From Artocarpus heterophyllus (taxonomy: Eukaryota > Streptophyta > Magnoliopsida > Rosales > Moraceae), in NCBI GenBank assembly GCA_025403435.1, contig CM046348.1, forward strand, positions 26,967,899 through 27,031,898: a stretch of 64,000 nt of DNA. The letters run 5' to 3'. The notes beneath the pieces are model-generated. The model searched no databases. It was not told where the DNA came from and worked only from the letters and a program-made list of their open reading frames with translations. Position 1 is the first letter of the stretch. Each line of letters starts with the position of its first letter. The translations under genes and the position numbers were made by a program. Of this stretch, positions 34,266 through 45,919 are shown one piece after another.

Positions 34266-34464
34266 AGAAATTTCAATTACAATTCATATCGCCACACGTC
34301 AATCCAAGTCCTCCAAGTAAGTATGTTATAAAGTTAGATGTATTGATGCAAGTATGATGATAAGATTAAAGTTTAAATGTTTAATGATTAATGATCTAGT
34401 AGTGAAAACCTGTCTCATAAATGGAAGATTATTTCTAAGTCCTAATTCTTTTAGGAAATTAACG

Positions 34465-35573
34465 ATGGACGGCCATAGAAGAATGCAGACTCGCACCCAA
34501 ACCAATGAAAGACTCATGACAATGGTTGCTGAACTGCAAAGGCAGTTGGAGGACCAAAGAAGGGAAATTGCTGCTTTAAGGGCCAACGACCAGAATGATG
34601 AACGTCGAGGCAATGATGAGCCACCTCCTCTTTCGCAGCCACAAGTAAACGAAGTCCCAGTTCCTGCTGCTGAACCAAGAGCGGCCTATTAGGAACCCCT
34701 ACTGGTCAGATGGAAGAGAGTTAAGCCAACGGATTTCGAAGGTTCTAAGGATCCGCTAGTAGCTCAGGGATGGTTGAAGACGATTTAGGCCACCCTAAGA
34801 CTCATGGATTTCATAGATAATGAAAAGGTCCTCTGTGCATCGTACTGCCTCATCATGGAGGCCAGGATATGGTGGGATGGCATCGAACAGAGCAAGAATG
34901 TTGAAGAAATGACATGGGCTAACTTCATTCATGAATTCAACATGAAGTTCTTCCACATGAACGTTACAAGGAAACATTATGAGGAGTTTGAGAGCTTGCG
35001 CCAGGGGGATATGTCAGTCACTGATGTGGTGACGAGTTTGATCAGCTAGCCCGTTTATGTCCAGGAATGGTTATGGATGAAAGTGAAAGGGTCAAAAGAC
35101 TGATCAAAGCCCTTAGACCAGATATTTCTGCAATCGTTGATGGGGCAAGTCCGCCAAGGACTCAAGAACCAGTTGTCATGAGGGCTCAACATGCCGAGTT
35201 TCATCTGTCAAAGTTAAGAAGGAACCAGCCTCAGTCTGGTCAATAAGCCAGCAATGCAAACAACCAGAACCGCCCTCCTTACAAGAACAACAGCAACAAC
35301 AACAACCAAAACTAGAGGAATAACAAGAGGAAGGGCAATCCTCAAAACCAACAGGGCCAAGACAACAAGAGGCACAATGATGGCCAGCCTAACAATAATA
35401 ACAAGAGATTTCAACCATGTGCCAAATACGGAAAGAAGCATCTAGGGGAATGTCGCTTGGGAACAAACCAATGTTTCATCTGTGGGAGTGAAGTCCACTT
35501 TGTTAAGAACTGCCCCAAGCTGATGAATGCCAATGCCCCGCAGAGAGCTCCTCCTTAAGCCCAGCTTCATCAG
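34465..35573 (+). pseudogene. Gypsy A gag
   Basis: It starts at ATG 34465 (MDGHRRMQTRTQTNERL), followed by a coiled segment (LQRQLEDQRREIAAL), then the capsid-like core (ARIWWDGIEQ, FFHMNVTRKHYEEFESLRQGD) and a zinc knuckle CFICGSEVHFVKNC (CX2CX4HX4C) near 35470-35512. Stops are at 34690-34692 and about 34786, and at 35556-35558. A one-base deletion near 35033 (compared with B, which reads DVVTKFDQL) shifts the frame. Gag would form the particle shell. Confidence 0.9.
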
Positions 35574-38500
35574 ATGCAAGCCTCCCTTGAAGGGCCACTT
35601 ATTAGTCAAGGGAGAATTGAAGCCCCACCGACAAATGCCCGAATCTATGCCATGACGAAAGAACAAGTGGCTGCTGAAGCTTCCAATGTGGTCACAGGTC
35701 AGATAACAAGCTTATCTAATGATGCTTATGTTCTTTTTGATACGGGTGCCACGCATTCTTTTGTATCTATGTCATATGCTAAGAAATTAGAGGTACGTTT
35801 AGAACCTATGAGACAGGAATTCACTACGACACTACCCTCCGGGGAAGTGATATTATCTACGCATTGTTTGCGTATAATACCCCTATGGATTTCTGATAGG
35901 GAGTTGTTCGTCGATCTTATTGTGATCGACATGCATGACTATGACATGATTCTTGGGATGGATTTCCTGAGTAAGTATAATGCCTCTATCGAATGCCAAA
36001 AATGAAAGGTGATCTTCCATCCTAAAGGTGATCAGAAGTTCATTTATGTTGGCGAGTCCAGAAAGAAACCCAGCATGTTTTTATCGACAATGAAAGCAAG
36101 GAAGCTATTAGCAAGTAGCTGCATGGGCTATCTGGCGAACATTATAGACAAAAGCCAAGAAGGAAAGACAAGAATTGAAGATGTGCATATTATTCATAAA
36201 TACACATATATGTTTCCTGATGATCTGACGAGTCTACCGCTAGAAAGAGAAGTCAAATTCGAGATTGAGCTTGCTCCAGGAACCGATCCAATCTCTATGG
36301 CGCCTTACAGAATGGCACCGGCAGAGTTAAAGGAGCTTCACATACAATTAAAAGAGCTACTTGACAAAGGTTTCATCAGGCCAAGTCACTCACCTTGGGG
36401 TGCTCCAGTCTTGTTTGCGAAGAAGAAGAATGGCACTATGAGACTTTACATCGACTACAAAGAGCTGAACAAGGTGACGATCAAAAAAAAGTACCCGTTG
36501 CCTCGAATCGATGATTTTTTTGATCAGCTCAAGGGTGCATCGGTGTTCTCAAAGATTGATCTACGATCAGGATATCATCAGTTGAAGGTTAAAGAAGGAG
36601 ATATCCCCAAGACTGCTTTCAGGTCGAGGTCTGGTCACCATGAATTTGTGGTTATGCTTTTCGGTTTGACGAATGCACCTGCTGCCTTTATGGATTTGAT
36701 GAACACGATATTCAAGGATTTCCTCGATAAATTTGTTGTTGTATTTATCGATGATATTCTTGTCTATTCTAAGAATCAAGAAGAGCATGAGGAGCATTTA
36801 AGGATTGTGCTGGAGACTTTAAGAAGACACCAGCTATATGCAGAGTTCTCCAAATGCGAGTTTTGGCTAGATAAAGTGTCATTCTTGGGGCATGTTATAT
36901 TGAAGGAAGGGATTATGGTTGACCCTGCTAAAGTAGAAGCTGTTCTCAACTGGAAGCAACTGATGAATGCAAGTGAAATAAGGAGCTTCTTGGGTTTAGC
37001 AGGTTATTATCGAAGATTCGTAGAAGATCTCTCCAAGATTATAGCTCCACTTACGAACCTGACTCGCAAAGGAAAGAAGTATGAATGGACAGATGCATGC
37101 AAGAAAAGTTTTCAAGAACTAAAGAAAAGGTTAACGACGGCTCCAGTGTTGGCAATTCCTGAAGGAAATGATGGGTTTGTTATTTATAGTGGTGCATCCA
37201 AGATGGGCCTCGGAGCTGTATTGATACAGAATGAAAGGGTGAATGCTTATGCTTCAAGACAACTGAAGGATTATGAAAAGAACTATCCTACTCATGACCT
37301 CTAGTTAGCAGCAGTCGTTTTTACGTTGATGATATGGAGACACTATTTATATGGGATCCAATGCAAGATCTTCACTGATCATCAAAGTCTGAAGTACTTC
37401 TTCACGCAAAGTGACTTGAACATGAGACAATGAAGATGGCTAGAGTTGGTGAAGGATTATGATTGTGAAATCCTTTATCATCCTAGAAAAGCTAACCGAG
37501 TGGCTGGTGTACTAAGTAGGATGTCAGTTGCCACGTTGATGTCAATGCAAGCAATGCCTCCACCTTTAATAAAGGAAATTCTAGACTTCAGTTTGGAACT
37601 TATAGCAAGCCAGCTATCAGCACTCACTCTTGCTCTGACGATGTACGATGAAATTCAGAGAAAACAAGATGAAGATGTAAGTCTTGCGAGGATCAAGCAA
37701 GAAATGAAAGAAGGGAAATGTCAAGAATTTCGTATCGCGGATGACGAAACTCTGTATCTCAAGGACCGTTTATGTGTTCGCAATGTTGATGATTTAAGGG
37801 AAAATATCTTGGCAGAAATTCATGATACACCTTACTCTATTCATCCATGTGCAACAAAGATGTATAATGATCTAAGGGGTAACTTCTGGTAGTTTGGAAT
37901 GAAACGTGATGTTGCAAAGTATGTGAAGAATGTATGACATGTCAGCAAGTAAAGGCTGAACACCAGAGACCTGGTGGTGAATTGCAGTCTATCCAAATAC
38001 CGAAATGGAAGTGGGAGGATATAGCAATGGATTTCATTACTGGTTTGCCTAGAACTATGAACGGTTATGATGCAATTTGGGTAGTTATGGATCGACTGAT
38101 TAAGATAGCGCATTTCATTCCTATCAAGATCACTTACTCTATGGAATGGTTAGTGGTACTATACGTCAAGGAAATTGTACGACTTCATGGGATTCCCAAG
38201 TCGATCATCTCAGACCGTGATGGCAAGTTCACATCTAAGTTTTGGAAGAGTGTACAGACTGCTATGGGAACCAGACTACATTTCAGTACAGCTTTTCATC
38301 CTCAGATAGACGGCCAAACGGAGAGGACGAACTTGATTTTAGAGGATATGCTATGGGCTTGTTCTCTCGATTTTAAGACCAGTTGGTGTAAAATGTTGCC
38401 GTTAGTAGAGTTTGCTTACAACAACAGCTTTCAGGTAACAATTGGGAGGGCACATATGAGGCTCTGTATGGACGAAAATGTAGATCGCCTATATATTGTC

Positions 38501-39081
38501 ACGAAGCTATTGAAAAGAAGATGATGGAAAGCGTCGATGCTGAAAGAACTGATTTTGTGAATGAAACATCTGAGATGATAAAGCTGATAAGAAGAAGAAT
38601 AGAGACCGCACAAAGCCGTCAGAAGAGTTATGCTAACAGAAGAAGAAGACCCTTAGAGTTCGCCGTGGGCAAATATGTGTTTTTGAAAGTTGCACCAATG
38701 AAAGGAGTTATGAGATTTGGGAAGAAAAGCAAGTTAAGTCCAAGGTTCATCGGTCCTTATCAAGTTGTGAAACGAATAGGCAAAGTAGCTTATCAGCTGA
38801 AGTTGCCTTCTGAGATGTCTGCAATGCATGATGTATTTCATGTCTCCATGCTCAAGAAGTATGTTCCAGACCCTACGTATGTGATCGAGCCACAAGTGAT
38901 CGAGATACGAGAAGACTTAAGTTATGAAGAGAAGCCAACGAAGATACTTGATCAAAAAACCAAGACCTTGAGGAGTAAAGAAATTCCATTAGTCAAGGTG
39001 TTATGGCGAAATCAGCAAGTTGAAGAAGCCACGTGGGAACGTGAAGATGACATGAGAGCAATGTATCCACATTTATTCTAA
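35574..39081 (+). pseudogene. Gypsy A pol: protease, reverse transcriptase, RNase H, integrase
   Basis: Protease at 35574-36005 has [10 protein letters not shown] and MILGMDFL, and ends in a TGA that is CGA in B. Reverse transcriptase at 36009-37000 has [13 protein letters not shown] and the catalytic [10 protein letters not shown]. RNase H at about 37100-37500 has a stop at 37302-37304 and another at 37431. The integrase zinc-binding region is near 37820-37960. The catalytic core shows the D (MDFITGLP), D (IISDRDGKF) and E (TERTNLILEDML) segments. The C-terminal domain at 38521-39081 ends EEATWEREDDMRAMYPHLF. Frameshifts of one lost base lie near 37928 and 38450, and TGG has become TAG at 37891. 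It is not functional. Confidence 0.93.
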
Positions 39082-39103
39082 GTTTCGAGGACGAAACTTT
39101 TAT

Positions 39104-39117
39104 AAGGTGGGGAGAAT
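39104..39117 (+). other. Gypsy A polypurine tract
   Basis: AAGGTGGGGAGAAT directly before the 3' LTR start at 39118. The same tract occurs reversed in B. Confidence 0.88.
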
Positions 39118-42069
39118 TGTAACACCCGCCTATTTTTATGTAATGAATTTCGTTAAGTTAGTAACGACGTTAATGATATTTTATTAATAATTTATGATAT
39201 ACGTAATGATATATGATGTTAATGGTACTAACTTTTTTGTCAAGTTATATGACAGGTGACGACCGCATGGAATCGTTGTGCTCAAGTGTTCATGATTATT
39301 TTATGTATGTTTAATTATGATGTAATGATGACTTGAATGTTTTAATGTTTGGTACTTAAGGGAAGTTCGGCAGGCCAGACTTTCAAGTTCGGTAGGCCGA
39401 AAGTCTACCAAAGATCGACAAACCGAAGGAAACCATCGATAGGCTGAACGTGGTGTAACCGACAGGACGAAGGGGAAAATCGACAGGCCAAACACAGCTG
39501 ACGTGCAGTCAGCAGAAATCTCTCCAAAATTATGGTTGAGTTAATTATGTTAATTGGGTGATTTATTGTGATTAATTGGCATAATAATGGAATAATTTTG
39601 TCAGTTAAGAAAATTAAAAGGTTGACTTCGCATTGAATTGTCTTATTTAAATGGTTTCCTATTTTAAGAGGGCAAAACATGGTAAGTGATGAGTGATTGT
39701 TTGACTTTCCTCTCTTCTCTCCTTCTTCCATGCCATTTGCTATCAAACAGTCAGAAAATTCTGACTTAATGGAGGGTAATGAATTTTCATTATGCTCGTT
39801 ACGTTGAAAAAAAATTTAACGTTCTTTTCCTCAGTTTTTCTCTCCTCTTCTCACTCTTCTTTCTCTCAGTTCTGAGACGTTTTCTAATTTCTTTCTTTCT
39901 CTTCTCTTCTCCACAAAATCCACCCTCTTTCCTCTCAAAAATTCTTTGCAAGAATATTGAAAGAAAAAGTTATATTTTGTTGGTTGAATTCAAGAATTTT
40001 GAGATGAAATTTTCAAGGTAAGAATTCAATTTTTTCGGTAACTCTAAAAAGAATTTCTCCTCCTCAATTCGTCTACAATATCTTTCTCTAGGTATTGTAT
40101 TTTGCTATGAGTTTTTAATATGATGTTCATGTGTGTATTGGGTGATGTTTTTCCAAGTTTCATGTCATTTCGGTGTTTTTATGAAAAATATGAATTTTCT
40201 ATCCTTTACCCCTCACAGTAAAATATTACAGTTTAACATTGATGCATGAAAAATGTAATATTTATTCAAGGGGTTAATGGATGATGTTTTTCATGAAAGT
40301 TGTCAAGAATGTACATGTATAATGTATGATGAATGTATTTTATGTTATGAAATGTTTTATATGTTTAAAGGATTTTGATTGATGATGAAATATTTTTATG
40401 ATGTTGAAATATATGATAATAAGATGTTTGTATGAATTTTTTAAATGTAGGTATTTTAAATTATTAGAAAACGTTTTCAAAAGATTTTCATGTTTGTAAT
40501 GTATGAGATGTTTTGATGATAATATTTAAGGAAGCATGTTATGAATAATGTTTATATGTGATGATAATTTTATGTTGTCACAATGATGATTATGAATTAT
40601 GTTTGTAATATGAGATGAATGTATATATGAATGTTATATGAATGTTTTATGATAAGTATTAATTTTATTGTATTTTTAAATGGATAAATGGCATGAACAC
40701 TCAAAGAAAAGAGCACATCAAGACCGCGGCGTCGTCACCAAAAGTATATTAAGGTTAAGTAAGCTAGCTTTAAGGTAAGTACATTCTCACCTACAACATG
40801 ACACCTTTCTCAAGGTTTGATGATATGTTCACAATGGTATTCACGATGATTTTATGGTTATTTTCCTTAAAGGATTTCTTATGAAAGATTTTCATGATTT
40901 AAAGTTATGCATGTATGATGATGAAATGTTTTATAACATGAAAAATATATATATATATGTATCCCCTAATAAGTGTTGCACACCAATATCATGAAATGAA
41001 ATGTTATGATATCATGTTTGGTTTGGGATTACCTACCCTTCTCCTCTCATGACGGCACGCCTACAATGATGTTCATGGTGCAACACTTGGGCCCTTAAGA
41101 TAAAATGGAATAAGTTTTTAAATGATAAACTCAATGAAAGATATGTTCTATGAAATTGTGCTTAAGGCACTTTTATGATATGATGACAATGATGATAATG
41201 ATGTTTATGTAATATTTTAAATTGTGAGAATTATTTGTACTTACTAAGCATTAGCTTAATCATGTTTTATGTCATGTTGCAGATAAGGGTAAGAAAATCA
41301 TAAAATAGGTGGAGGACATGGGAAGGCGTGTGAGCACAAAGCACGATGAATTGTAACCGGAAGAACGCCAAGAAGAATGATTTTATGTTTTAAATCAAGT
41401 TTTATATTTTGAATATTATTTTTATGTTAAGTTTTAAGAATATTTGAACTATGATTTTATATTCCATTTTATCATTTTAAGAAATTTTAATCTTCCGCAT
41501 TTTTATGAAAAGTTGGTTTTTTTAAAAAAATTAAGTTTTCTTTAGGATTTTGGCTCGGTCGGCCTGCCGAACATCCTTGGTCAGCCTACTGATGTCCAGA
41601 AGTTTGGCCTGCCGATCACATTTTCGGCCTGCCGGACAATGATGAGATTCTAAGTCAGTTTTGCATAGCCTCTGCCGGTTGAGGGAACTCTGGCCTGTCG
41701 ATTATGTTCGGCCTACCGAAGTCCCATGTTCGGCCTGCCGAATTGTGGGAGCATGTAACTTTTAAGTGATGTGATGTTTTTATAAATTATGATTTTACAA
41801 CTTGGTATGTCTATTTAATTAAAATATGTTTATGATTAATTTAAAGTATAATTGAATAAATTATGATATGGAACAAGTTAAGCAATGTTATTTAACAATG
41901 TTAAGTTATTAAAAAAAAATGTATGAATGGATCCTGGATAAGTATGTTTTGTTCTATTTACAATTTAAAGTATTGTATAAGTTTTGGACTTATGTTTATG
42001 ATTAAAGTTTAAACAAGTACAAACGTAAGAATGTAACGACATCTGTGACGTCCAAAAAGGGACGTTACA
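39118..42069 (+). repeat. Gypsy A 3' LTR
   Basis: 2952 bp from TGTAACACCCGCC to GGGACGTTACA. Motif clusters are at 39362-39490 and 41550-41745. The splice-like sites are conserved: donor 40018, donor 40775, acceptor 41281-41282. Confidence 0.94.
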
Positions 42070-42074
42070 AAAAT

Positions 42075-42937
42075 TAGCCTCATCCAAGTCCTTCATGTCA
42101 AATTGCTTGGTCAACCATAATTTGACCAATGACAATGCCCCAGCGTCATTGCCAATTAGTAAAATGTCATCTACATAGAGTAGTAGAAAAACCACGTTCC
42201 CATTCTTAATATGTTTGTACACACATGGTTCGTCCATATTTTGTGCAAACCCAAAAGTCTTGATAACTTAGTCAAATCTTATGTTCCAAGAACAGGAAGC
42301 CTGCTTAAGTCCATATATTGACTTTAGCAGCTTACAAACCTTACCCTTCTAATCCTTGACCTTGAACCCGTCTGGTTGTTCCATCAAGATAGCCATTTAA
42401 AAAGGCTATCTTGACATCCATCTACCAAATCTCATAGTCAGAGCGGTAGTTATAGACAAGAGAATCTGGATGGACTTAAGCATGGCTATAGGCACAAAGG
42501 TTTCCTCATAATCGATTTCTTCCTTTTGCGTGTATCCTTTAGCTACTAGTCTAGCCTTAAAGGTTTTGACCTTTTCGTCCACTCCTCTCTTCCTCTTGTA
42601 GAACCACTTACACCTTATGGGTTTTACCCCTTTAGAAATATCCACAAGCTTCCAGACCCTATTAGTCTCCATAGACTTCATCTCTATGTTCATGGCCTTT
42701 ATCTAGAGTTTTAAATCAACATCCTCTATAGTCTCTGCATAAGTCTAAGGATCCTTATCATGTTCATCCGGTTTAGCCAAGAAGGCCTCACCATTGAACA
42801 TATACCTCTCGCGTTGACACCTGATTCTCCCACTATGCCAAAGCCTCTTAGGTTGTTGTTTGGGTTCTTTTGGTTTTTCTACACTGATCATAACAGTTTT
42901 AGTCGGAACCCTCAGAGTGATCAACTCACGCCTCAAC
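42075..42937 (-). pseudogene. Copia reverse transcriptase, central part
   Basis: The minus strand reads [39 protein letters not shown] and the catalytic LLYVDDILLIGND, all typical of copia reverse transcriptase. Stops and a frame break lie between about 42240 and 42400. The block at 42745-42937 is the linker between integrase and reverse transcriptase (RYMFNGEAFLAKPDEHDKDP). Gypsy A cuts it at 42074 and gypsy B at 42937. Confidence 0.92.
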
Positions 42938-45883
42938 TGCAATGCCCCTTTTTTGGACATTACAGATGTCGTTACATTCTTACGTTCATACTTGTTTAAA
43001 CTTTAATCATAAACATAAGTCCAAAACTTATACAATACTTTAAATTGTAAATATAACAAAACATACTTATCCAGGATCCATTCATACATTTTTTTTTAAT
43101 AACTTAACATTGTTAAATAACATTGCTTAACTTGTTCCATATCATAATTTATTAAATTATACTTTAAATTAATCATAAACTTATTTTAATTAAATAGACA
43201 TACCAAGTTGTAAAATCATAATTTATAAAAACATCACATCACTTAAAAGTTACATACTCCTACAGTTTGGCAAGCCGAACATGGGACTTCGGCAGGCCGA
43301 ACATAATCGGCAGACCGGAGTTTCTCAACCGGTAGGCCGGTAGAGGCTTTGCAAGACTGACTTAAAAACTCATCATCGTCCAGCAGGCCAAAAATGTGAT
43401 CGGCAGGCCGAACTTTCTGACATCGGCAGGCCGACCAAGGATATTCGGCAGGCCAACCAAGGATGTTCGGCAGGCCGACTGAGCCAAAATCCTAAAGAAA
43501 ACTTAATTTTTAAAACAAAACCAACTTTTCATAAAAATACGGAAGATCAAAACTCCTTAAAATGATAAAATGGAATATAAAATCATATTTCAAATATTCT
43601 TAAAACTTAACATAAAAATAATGTTCAAAATATAAAACTTGATTTAAAACATAAAATCATTCTTCTTGGTGTTCTTTCGGTTACAATTCATCGTGCTTTG
43701 TGCTCACACGCCTTCCCATGTCCTCCACCTATTCCATGATTTTCTTACCCTTATATGCAACATGACATAAAACATGATTAAGCTAATGCTTAGTAAGTAC
43801 AAATAATTCTCACAATTTAAAACATTTCATATACTTCATCATCATCATCATATCATAGAAGTGCCTTAAGCACAATTTCATAGAAACATATCTTTCATTA
43901 CATTGACCATTTTAAAACTTATTCCATTTTATCTTAAGGGCCCAAGTGTTGCACCATGAACATCATTGTAGGCGCGCCGTCATGAGAGGAGAAGGGTCGC
44001 TAATCCCAAACCAAACATGACATCATAACATATCATTTCATAACATTGGTGTACAACACTTATTAGGTGATACATATATACATAATTTTCATACTTTGAA
44101 ACATGTCATCATCATACATACATAATTTTAAATCATGAAAATCTTTCATAAGAAATCCTTTAAGGAAAATAACCATAAAATCATCATGAATAACATTGTG
44201 AAGATATCATCAAACCTTGTAAAACGTGTCATGTTGCAGCTGAGAACGTACTTACCTTAATGCTAGCTTACTTAACCTTAATATACTTTTGGTGATGACG
44301 CCGCGGTCTCGATGTGCTCGTTTCTTTGAGTGTTCATGCCATTTATCAATGTAAAAATACAATAAAATTAATACTTATCATAAAACATTCATTCATATAA
44401 CATTCATATATACATTCATCTCATATTACAAACATAATTCATAATCATCATTGTGACAACATAAAATTATCATCACATATAAACATTATTCATAACATGC
44501 TTCCTTAAATATCATCAAAACATCTCATACATTACAAACATGAAAATCTTTTGGAAACGTTTTCTAATAATTTAAAATACCTACATTTTAAAAATTCATA
44601 CAAACATCTTATTATCATAATTTCAACATCATAAAAATATTTCATCATCAATCAAAATCCTTTAAACATATAAAACATGTCACAACATAAAATACATTCA
44701 TCATACATTATACATGTACATTCTTGACAACTTTCATGAAAACATCATTCATTTACCTCTTGAATAAACATTACATTTTTTATGCATCAATGTTAAGCAG
44801 TAATATTTTACTGTGAAGGGTAGAGGATAGAAAATTCATATTTTTCATAAAAACACCGAAATGACATGAAACTTGGAAAAACAACACCCAATACACACAT
44901 GAACATCATATATAGCAAAATACAATACCTAGAGAAAGATATTGTAGACGAATTGAGGAGGAGAAATTCTTTTCAGAGTTACCGAAAAAATTGAGTTCCT
45001 ACCTTGAAAATTACTTCGCAAAATTATTGAATTCAACCAACAAAATATAACTTTTTCTTTCAATATTCTTGCAGAGAATTTTTTTTAGTGGAAAGAGGAT
45101 GGAATTTGTGGAGAAGAGAAGAGAAAGAAAGAAATTAGAAAACGTCTCAGAACTGAGAGAAAGGAGAGTGAGAAGAGGAGAGAAAAACTGAGGAAAAGAA
45201 CGTTAAAATTTTTTTAACGTAACGAGCATAATGAAAATTCATTACCCTCCATTAAGTCATAATTTTCTGACTGTTTGACAGCAAATGGCATGGAGGAAGG
45301 AGAGAATAGAGGAAAGTCAAACAATCACTCATCACTTACCATGTTTTGCCCTCTTAAAAGGAAACCATTTAAAATTAGACAAATCAATGCAAAGTCAACC
45401 TTTTAATTTCCTTAACTGACAAAATTATTCCATTATTATGCTAATTAATCAAAATAAATCACCCAATTAATGTAATTAACTCAACCATAATTTTGGAGAG
45501 ATTTCTGCTGACTGCTCGTCAGCTGTGTTCGACTTGCCGATTTTCCCCTTCGGCCTGCCAGTTCCACCAAGTTCGGCTTGCCGATGGTTTCCTTCGGCCT
45601 GTCAATCTTTGGCAGACTGTTCGGCCTGCCGAACTGTCCTTAAATACCAAACATTAAAACATTCAAGTCATCATTACATCATAATTAAACATACATTAAA
45701 ATAATCATGAACACTTGAGCACAACGATTCCATGCGGTCGTCACCTATCATAAAACTTGACATAAAAAGTTAGTAACATTAACATCATATATCATTACGT
45801 ATATCATAAATTATTAATAAAATATCATTAACGTCGTTACTAACTTAATGTAATTCATTACATAAAAATAGACGGGTGTTACA
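42938..45883 (-). repeat. Gypsy B 3' LTR
   Basis: 2946 bp. The plus strand starts TGCAATGCCCC (two changes from TGTAACGCCCC) and ends GGGTGTTACA. It has the clearest motif array of the window at 43266-43478 (TTCGGCAGGCCGAAC and close variants) and a second at 45525-45630. Splice-like sites are partly damaged here: donor GTAGGA at 45001-45002, acceptor AG changed to AT near 43755. Confidence 0.93.
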
Positions 45884-45897
45884 ATTCTCCCCACCTT
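45884..45897 (-). other. Gypsy B polypurine tract
   Basis: The minus strand reads AAGGTGGGGAGAAT, identical to that of A, next to the LTR edge at 45883. Confidence 0.88.
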
Positions 45898-45919
45898 ATA
45901 AAAGTTTTGTCCTTGAAAC

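Larger units (their letters stand above)
31325..42069 (+). mobile_element. Gypsy element A, full-length
   Basis: 10,745 bp with two LTRs of about 2.9 kb (31325-34249, 39118-42069), an exact AAAAT duplication (31320-31324, 42070-42074), primer-binding site, gag-pol and polypurine tract. The LTRs look very similar over the stretches compared (first 200 bp and last 300 bp), so insertion is fairly recent. The long LTRs and the C-terminal WRNQQVEEATWE motif suggest a chromovirus-type lineage; this is inference. Gag-pol is broken by stops and three single-base deletions. Confidence 0.95.

Noticed and set aside
43266..43478. Regularly spaced near-palindromes resembling a CRISPR array
   Set aside because: The units vary, the spacers are irregular, the host is a plant, and the clusters lie inside LTRs.
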